From contig JAGLTY010000139.1 in assembly GCA_023135025.1 (NCBI GenBank), forward strand, positions 1-6,156: a DNA stretch of 6,156 nt, given 5' to 3'. The notes under the pieces were generated by a model. It was not told the DNA's origin and ran no database searches. It saw only the letters and a list, made by a program, of their open reading frames with translations. This document shows positions 1-5,036 of the stretch, in pieces (within the stretch, counting starts at the first letter, position 1; every line of letters starts with the position of its first letter). Source of the stretch: Bacteroidales bacterium (GTDB lineage: Bacteria > Bacteroidota > Bacteroidia > Bacteroidales > GCA-2748055). The position numbers were made by a program, and so were the translations under genes.

Positions 1-2
1 TA

Positions 3-19
3 TACGCTGACTCAGTGTA
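3..19. repeat. 17-bp imperfect dyad, possible operator
   Basis: TACGCTGA and TCAGTGTA flank a central C, forming eight-base arms with a single G-T mismatch. The symmetry and size fit a helix-turn-helix repressor operator. It lies about 110 bp before the kinase-MurQ start and could instead fall in the 3' end of a gene to the left. No T-run follows, so it is not an intrinsic terminator. Confidence 0.3.
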
Positions 20-31
20 AGTTTGTTCCCA

Positions 32-47
32 ATATTTTGAAAAATAT
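32..47. repeat. 16-bp perfect AT-rich inverted repeat
   Basis: ATATTTT and AAAATAT flank a GA spacer and are perfectly complementary. Arms made only of A and T give a weak stem. It could be a protein-binding dyad upstream of the candidate promoter, or a chance event in AT-rich sequence. Confidence 0.3.
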
Positions 48-72
48 CATCCATCACTTCTAGATTATACTG

Positions 73-103
73 TTGCAATTTACAAATTTATTCATGTAAT
101 TTG
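73..103 (+). promoter_or_regulatory. Weak Bacteroidota-type promoter candidate for the kinase-MurQ gene
   Basis: A TTG at 73-75 and a TAATTTG at 97-103 lie 21 bp apart, resembling the Bacteroidota -33 (TTTG) and -7 (TAnnTTTG) elements. The -7 match is imperfect, with one base missing between TA and TTTG. Transcription would start about 20 nt before the ATG at 130. The region is AT-rich, so chance matches are likely. Confidence 0.25.
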
Positions 104-129
104 TCATACATCATTCATATTACTATATC

Positions 130-1794
130 ATGATACTGATAGCAGACAGCGGTGCCACCAAGACCGATTGGAGATTGATAACCGGAAAAGAGATCCGTAG
201 TATGTCTACCAGGGGGATCAATCCCTACCATTCCAGTGAAAAGGAGATTGAAGAGGAACTTTACAAACTCGATTTTCAGGGGGATGAACGAAATATTCAT
301 GAGATCTATTTTTACGGATCGGGTGTGGCCAATGAAGAGATGAAGGATATCATTCACAGGGCACTTCAAAAGCGGGTTGGTGTACACCCCTACATCCAGG
401 TTCAGGATGACCTGGTGGGTGTGGCACGTGCACTTTTTCAGGACAAAAGCGGAATTGCCTGTATCCTGGGGACAGGCTCTAACTCCGGACTCTATAAAGA
501 TGGGAAGATCTCTGATAAGGTACCGGCCATGGGTTTCTCCCTGGGTGATGAGGGGGGTGGTGCCGATATTGGAAAACGACTTGTAAATGCCCTGCATAAA
601 CGAAACCTGAGTGATCATCTGAGAGAAGCCATTATTACCGAAGAGGGTCTCACCATGGACCAGATCCTGGAAAACGTCTATAACAAACCGCATGCAAACA
701 GATACCTGGCTTCGTTAACCCGGATCGCAGCAAAACATATTGAGCATCAGGAGATCAGGGAGATTGTCTCTGCTGCATTTGAAGATTTTATTGAGAAGAA
801 TATCTCCAAATACAGCCACTACAACTCTCTGGAGATCGGTTTTGCAGGATCTGTAGCCTACTATTTCAAGGAGATCCTGACAGAGGTGATGGAGAAGCAT
901 CATCTGAAAATCAGTCTGATTGTCGCCTCACCCATCGAGGGATTGGTCACCTATCACAAAGAGGTTCATACCACCAATATGAATGGTTCTGTCTCCATTA
1001 CCGAATCGACATCACGGTATGACAACCTGGACCAGATGTCCGTCAAAGAGTTGCTGCAAAACATCAACCAGGAGGACAGTACCGTACATAAAGCTGTCCA
1101 TTCCATCATCCCGGAGATCGAGAAACTGGTGCATGGCATTATTCCAAGACTTATGAAAGGGGGCCGTCTCTTCTATGTTGGAGCAGGTACCAGTGGCAGG
1201 CTGGGTGTAGTGGATGCTTCAGAAATTCCGCCCACATTCGGGGTTCCATTCGATATTGTGATCGGGATCATTGCCGGTGGCGACAAAGCGATCCGGAAAG
1301 CAGTGGAATCGGCCGAAGATGATCTTCACGGCGCCTGGCGTGATCTGGCTAAATTCAAACCCGGGAAAAATGATGTGGTGGTAGGAATTGCAGCCTCAGG
1401 AAGAACGCCTTATGTGATTGGTGCCGTTCAGGATGCAAAGAAGCATGGTCTTCTGACCGCCTGCATCACCAACAATCCCAACAGCAAACTGGCCGAGGCA
1501 GTGGAGATTCCCCTGGAGGCACTGGTGGGACCGGAATTTGTAACCGGAAGCACTCGAATGAAATCGGGAACATCACAGAAACTGATCCTCAATATGATCA
1601 CCACCTCTACCATGATCAAGCTGGGGCGGATAAAAGGCAATAAAATGGTGGATATGCAGCTGACCAATGCCAAGCTGATTGAACGGGGATCAAGAATGAT
1701 CAGCGAGGAGCTTGGTCTTGAAATGGAAGAGTCGAAAAGGCTCCTGCTGCTACATGGATCGGTACGGAATGTACTGGATAGTTTTAATTCCTGA
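130..1794 (+). CDS. murQ: Fused amino-sugar kinase (BadF/BcrA-type, MurK/NagK-like) and MurQ etherase
   Basis: A single 554-residue frame holds two complete enzymes. Residues 1-280 form an ASKHA sugar kinase: phosphate-1 motif DSGATKTDW (6-14), candidate catalytic Asp in QDDLVG (93-94), ATP-binding GTGSNSG (114-120), a Gly-rich GDEGGGADIG (139-148), and the usual kinase ending ASPIEGLVTYH (266-276). Residues 289-554 form MurQ with its SIS fold: GAGTSGRLG (351-359), DASEIPP (362-368), ASGRTPY (422-428) and TGSTRMKSGT (472-481). E365 and E396 match the catalytic E83 and E114 of E. coli MurQ. The MurQ C-terminus is shorter than in E. coli, as in Bacteroidota. Together the halves would convert MurNAc plus ATP to MurNAc-6-P and then to GlcNAc-6-P and D-lactate in the cytoplasm. 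Whether the kinase prefers MurNAc or GlcNAc cannot be read from sequence; the fusion argues for MurNAc (inference). The ATG at 130 begins directly at the phosphate-binding strand, so no earlier start is needed. Confidence 0.93.
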   Translation: MILIADSGATKTDWRLITGKEIRSMSTRGINPYHSSEKEIEEELYKLDFQGDERNIHEIYFYGSGVANEEMKDIIHRALQKRVGVHPYIQVQDDLVGVARALFQDKSGIACILGTGSNSGLYKDGKISDKVPAMGFSLGDEGGGADIGKRLVNALHKRNLSDHLREAIITEEGLTMDQILENVYNKPHANRYLASLTRIAAKHIEHQEIREIVSAAFEDFIEKNISKYSHYNSLEIGFAGSVAYYFKEILTEVMEKHHLKISLIVASPIEGLVTYHKEVHTTNMNGSVSITESTSRYDNLDQMSVKELLQNINQEDSTVHKAVHSIIPEIEKLVHGIIPRLMKGGRLFYVGAGTSGRLGVVDASEIPPTFGVPFDIVIGIIAGGDKAIRKAVESAEDDLHGAWRDLAKFKPGKNDVVVGIAASGRTPYVIGAVQDAKKHGLLTACITNNPNSKLAEAVEIPLEALVGPEFVTGSTRMKSGTSQKLILNMITTSTMIKLGRIKGNKMVDMQLTNAKLIERGSRMISEELGLEMEESKRLLLLHGSVRNVLDSFNS

Positions 1795-1796
1795 AG

Positions 1797-2888
1797 CTAC
1801 TTCCTGCCTATGGTACGTGCATAGAGCAGTGCCGTGGTGCGATAGAAGATATGTCCCAGCTTCGTAAATGGCAGGTACATAATCACAAACCACACAGCCA
1901 CCAGGTGGAAAAAGTAGAGGTGATAAGCTACTGACCACTCCCCCAAACGTGCCAGCTGAACCAGTGTTCCGGAAAGGGTCAGCAACCCGATCGAAACCAG
2001 CAAAAGCCAGTCGGAATAGCCACTCTTACCAAATACCCTTCTGTTGAACAGCCGTTGCCAGATCATGATCCCCAGTCCGGTATAGATCATCAGTGAAGCC
2101 ATATTTCCCAGGATCTTAAATGGATTGGTAATGGGAAGCGGATAATGATGTGTAACGGTTGCCCAGATGGCATAGAGGGTGACCATAATCAACAGGGCAA
2201 ATCCAAAAAAGAGCAACATATGGGCAACCTTACCCGGTTTCCTGGAACCACAGCCCGAAAAACTTGAATGCGAAAGAATCTCTCCCAGAACACTGAAAAC
2301 AGGGAGGCTCTTCATTCCAGACTTACCGGGTGGGGTTTGTCGCTTCATATCTTTCCAGAACCTGCCAATACCAAGCGATGCCAGCAGGTAGAAGAAGAGC
2401 GTTATGGCCGAAAAAGTTCCATTCAGCAGACCATGGGGAAAGAAAGCAGAATAATCGACCGGTCCTTCCGGAATTCTGAAGGTCCCAGCCAGGGAGAGAA
2501 TGGCAATAATCACTACCACAGGAATGGCGATGGCCACAGGCAGCCAGGCCGGATCGCTTACCAGCTTTCCCAGGAAACGGGGGCGTGCATAGTGCTGGTA
2601 GGTTTTCTGACGGATGGCCGAAATCACATCGGCAGGCTTTACATCGCGTGGACAGTAGGTGCTGCAGTCACCACACTGGTAACAGAGCCAGATATCCACG
2701 TTCCCGATCAGTTTATCTTTCAAACCCCAACCTGACCAGACCATCTCCTTACGTGGGAAAGGCCTTTCGGCAGGGGCCAGTGAGCATACAGCGGAACAGT
2801 TCCCGCACTGCATACACTGGTTCAGCTGTGATCCGCTCAACCGGCTCAGCTCCCTCTTAAACCCTATGTCTGGCCTGATCTTTCCCAT
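1797..2888 (-). CDS. qmoC: Qmo complex subunit C (HdrC-like Fe-S domain plus cytochrome b-like membrane domain)
   Basis: This 363-residue protein is the membrane anchor of the Qmo complex. Its N-terminal cytoplasmic domain carries two full CxxCxxCxxxC [4Fe-4S] motifs: C25, C28, C31, C35 and C69, C72, C75, C79. Between them lies the family stretch PFPRKEMVW (43-51). About six hydrophobic segments follow (roughly 115-136, 159-175, 222-243, 262-282, 292-313 and 321-341), as in the HdrE/NarI-gamma membrane domain. Candidate haem b ligands are H152, H223, H247/H248, H323 and H328; which of them bind haem is not resolved by reading. By family knowledge QmoC exchanges electrons with the menaquinone pool and passes them to QmoA/B. 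It is the last gene of the operon, 33 bp after qmoB, and ends 2 bp from the convergent kinase-MurQ gene. The HdrC-HdrE fusion separates it from free-standing HdrC. The ATG at 2888 gives the usual short lead before RPDIGF. Confidence 0.92.
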   Translation of the reverse strand: MGKIRPDIGFKRELSRLSGSQLNQCMQCGNCSAVCSLAPAERPFPRKEMVWSGWGLKDKLIGNVDIWLCYQCGDCSTYCPRDVKPADVISAIRQKTYQHYARPRFLGKLVSDPAWLPVAIAIPVVVIIAILSLAGTFRIPEGPVDYSAFFPHGLLNGTFSAITLFFYLLASLGIGRFWKDMKRQTPPGKSGMKSLPVFSVLGEILSHSSFSGCGSRKPGKVAHMLLFFGFALLIMVTLYAIWATVTHHYPLPITNPFKILGNMASLMIYTGLGIMIWQRLFNRRVFGKSGYSDWLLLVSIGLLTLSGTLVQLARLGEWSVAYHLYFFHLVAVWFVIMYLPFTKLGHIFYRTTALLYARTIGRK

Positions 2889-2914
2889 TAACTTAACTAC
2901 TATTAACTATTAAC
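2886..2914 (-). repeat. Short GTTAATA heptamer repeats in the qmoB-qmoC spacer
   Basis: Read on the minus strand, the 33-bp spacer has two tandem GTTAATA heptamers (2914-2908 and 2907-2901). After GTA and GTTAA comes a third near-copy, GTTAATG (2892-2886), whose last three bases are the qmoC start codon. A diverged GTTGAAG (2921-2915) precedes the series. No Shine-Dalgarno sequence sits at normal distance from qmoC. The run may be a simple low-complexity spacer or a translation-initiation context; the sequence alone does not decide. Confidence 0.6.
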
Positions 2915-2921
2915 CTTCAAC

Positions 2922-5036
2922 CTACATACTCTTATAAGGATTAGGGCCAATGAGCTCCATCTCCTCCGCATAGTCATTTATCATCTCCTGTATTTCGTGG
3001 TGTTCTGTGATCTCAATAAATCGGGTCCGGATCCGTTCCGGTTCAAGCATCATGGTCTTCAGCGTCTCCTGCAGGTTCTCTCCCCGCTGTTCGGTCAGTT
3101 CACTGCCATGGATAAAGTGGCACTGGTAATCATCGCCCGGTTTGCAGCCGATCTGAAGAATTCCATCGTATCCGTGCGACAGCGCATCTGAGATCCACAC
3201 CTTGTTAATGGAACCCAGGCAGCGCACAGGGATGATCCTGACGAACGGACTGTATTTCAATCTGTTTACTCCCGCTGCATCCAGCGCCGGGTAGGCATCA
3301 TTTTCACAAACAAATACCAGTATTCTCGGTTTCTCTTCAAACTCATCTGGCACATGCACCGCCTTGATCATGGCCGACACACTGTTAATGGAGAAGTCAG
3401 CAAAACCGATCACACGTTCCGGACACGAGCCCACACAGATACCACATCTCCGGCAGCGTGCCGGGTTGGGCAATGGTGTACCCTTTTCAGTCTCATCATA
3501 GCTGCCGAACGGACACTCCTCCGTGCACCTCTTACAATCGGTGCAGCGCTCCATATAGAGCTCCGGCCAGGTCATATCCCCTGCCCTGGGATGAACCGCT
3601 TCTCCCCGCTTCACGCACTCGACAGTCTGGATCGCCTTCATCATGGCACCGGCACCATCCTCCCCACTCATCTCCATATCCATTGGGGCCCTGACAGTAC
3701 CTGCAGCAAAGATCCCCGTCCGCCTGGTTTCATAGGGAAAACAGGTAAAGTGAGAGTCGGAAAAATCATACTCAATTTCGGGCAAACCCTTTCCAAGCCG
3801 GTACTGCAGGTTCAGATCGGCGGTAGTATTTGGTACCATACCCGTGGCCAGCACCACCATATCGGAAGTGATGGTCACCCGGTCATCCAGCAGCGATTCG
3901 GTTACCGTAACCTCTACACCATCTTCCGTGTCAGAAACTTTTTCAATCACACCTTTGGTCATGAAGATGGCATCATCGGCTTGAACCATCTTGTAGAACT
4001 CCTCCTGGAATCCGGGTGTTCGAATATCTCTGTAGACAATATAGACCTCTGCGTTGGGATTTTTCTCCCTTACATAGAGGGCCTGCTTCAAAGCAGCGCC
4101 GCAGCAGTAGGATGAACAGTATGAAAGATGTTTCTCATCTCTTGAACCGGCACACAATATGAAGAGTATCCGGTCAGGAAGCTGCTTCTCCTGTACAAAT
4201 TGTTCAAATTCCTCCAGCGTTTTTACCCGTGGGGAACCATATCCCAGTGGTGCAAGCTTCTCTGTATTATACGGTTTCCATCCTGTAGCGGTCACCACGG
4301 CACCCACTTGCAGCTCAGATACCAACCTGTTATTTAATGCAACGGAAAAATTTCCAGGTTCTCCTGAAATAGATTCAATGGTACTCTCCAGGTAAACCTC
4401 TATCCCGGGGTGTCCCTCCACCTCTTTTACCTTTTCATGGAGATCTGGCTCTTTCAATGTGGCGCTCTCCTCACTACCCGGAAGCATCTTATAGATCCTT
4501 CCGGCATATCCACCCAGCCGGTCCGACCGCTCCACAAGATGAACCCGGTATCCTGCCCGGGCACCCTCCAGCGCCGAGGTAAGTCCCGCGATACCACCAC
4601 CCACCACAAGAATATCTGAAGAGAGATGATCCGGGATATAGGGGCTGTTCTCTTTGATAGTGTCCAGTTTTGCCAGTACCATTCGGGTCTGGTCCTCCGC
4701 ACACATCTGGGTATCCTCATGGTCCGGCTCCATCACCCAGGCCACCTGCTCCCGCAGATTGATCCGTTCCACATGGACCCCATCCAACTCAAACTCCGTG
4801 CTCTTAACCCTGGGTGAGCAGGCTGCAACAGCCAGGCGGTCCACCCCTTTTTCCCCAACCATCCTGTTAAGCTCAGCCAGTCCTGCCACCGAGCAGAGCG
4901 ATCCATGTTGTATGCAGTTGATTCCCTGGAGGGCCTCACCGGCAGCATCATCCAGCTTATCTGTATCGATGCACTCCCCGATGCCACACCCGGTACAAAC
5001 CGCAAGGGCCATATGTTTTTTCCGTGCCTCCATCAT
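2922..5036 (-). CDS. qmoB: Qmo complex subunit B (HdrA-like FAD/Fe-S protein with MvhD-like C-terminus)
   Basis: A 704-residue soluble flavo-iron-sulfur protein. The N-terminal HdrA region has CTGCGIGEC (14-22), AACSPR (71-76) and the conserved NLREQVAW and HEDTQM stretches (93-111). A Rossmann FAD site, GGGIAG (146-151), is followed by CAGSRD (295-300) with YCSSYCC (306-312). Two ferredoxin motifs lie at C498/C501/C504/C508 and C528/C531/C534/C538. Residues 570-704 are an MvhD-like domain with C578, C606, C631 and C639; only one Cys remains where classical MvhD has a Cys pair, as I recall for QmoB proteins. This domain order separates QmoB from plain HdrA and from QmoA. Its proposed role is electron relay between QmoC/QmoA and the soluble partner, classically AprAB; electron confurcation has been proposed for Qmo. 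The start is uncertain: the ATG at 5036 overlaps the qmoA stop, another ATG lies at 5033, and a third at 5012 (Met9) starts right at the conserved region. Confidence 0.93.
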   Translation of the reverse strand: MMEARKKHMALAVCTGCGIGECIDTDKLDDAAGEALQGINCIQHGSLCSVAGLAELNRMVGEKGVDRLAVAACSPRVKSTEFELDGVHVERINLREQVAWVMEPDHEDTQMCAEDQTRMVLAKLDTIKENSPYIPDHLSSDILVVGGGIAGLTSALEGARAGYRVHLVERSDRLGGYAGRIYKMLPGSEESATLKEPDLHEKVKEVEGHPGIEVYLESTIESISGEPGNFSVALNNRLVSELQVGAVVTATGWKPYNTEKLAPLGYGSPRVKTLEEFEQFVQEKQLPDRILFILCAGSRDEKHLSYCSSYCCGAALKQALYVREKNPNAEVYIVYRDIRTPGFQEEFYKMVQADDAIFMTKGVIEKVSDTEDGVEVTVTESLLDDRVTITSDMVVLATGMVPNTTADLNLQYRLGKGLPEIEYDFSDSHFTCFPYETRRTGIFAAGTVRAPMDMEMSGEDGAGAMMKAIQTVECVKRGEAVHPRAGDMTWPELYMERCTDCKRCTEECPFGSYDETEKGTPLPNPARCRRCGICVGSCPERVIGFADFSINSVSAMIKAVHVPDEFEEKPRILVFVCENDAYPALDAAGVNRLKYSPFVRIIPVRCLGSINKVWISDALSHGYDGILQIGCKPGDDYQCHFIHGSELTEQRGENLQETLKTMMLEPERIRTRFIEITEHHEIQEMINDYAEEMELIGPNPYKSM
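5033..5036 (-). other. qmoA stop / qmoB start overlap (ATGA)
   Basis: The ATG of qmoB (5036-5034) and the TGA of qmoA (5035-5033) share bases in a four-base ATGA overlap. This arrangement is typical of translational coupling and fits equal supply of two subunits of one complex. No strong Shine-Dalgarno sequence precedes it; a GGAGG lies just inside qmoB, 14 nt before Met9, which is long for normal spacing. If translation really begins at Met9 (5012) the genes would not overlap. Confidence 0.6.

Noticed and set aside
126..135. Perfect palindrome TATCATGATA over the start codon
   Set aside because: A ten-base palindrome in AT-rich sequence is expected by chance, and half of it is coding sequence.
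115..693. Minus-strand open frame of 192 codons
   Set aside because: It is antisense to the kinase domain, whose motifs are unambiguous on the plus strand.
960..1000. Possible sequencing frameshift merging two separate genes
   Set aside because: The linker between kinase and MurQ is in frame, reads smoothly and both domains are complete, so a genuine fusion is the simpler reading; two genes joined by loss of a stop cannot be fully excluded without reads.
1793..1803. GAAG-CTA-CTTC hairpin at the convergent junction as a bidirectional terminator
   Set aside because: The stem is only four base pairs with a three-base loop and no adjacent T-run on either strand, so it is too weak to call a terminator.
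2268..2735. Plus-strand open frame of 155 codons
   Set aside because: It is antisense to the membrane domain of qmoC and has no recognisable domain or start context.
3354..4115. Plus-strand open frame of 253 codons
   Set aside because: It lies wholly antisense to qmoB, whose frame carries clear Fe-S and HdrA motifs. The translated product is His/Pro/Thr-rich with no recognisable domain, as expected of a shadow frame.
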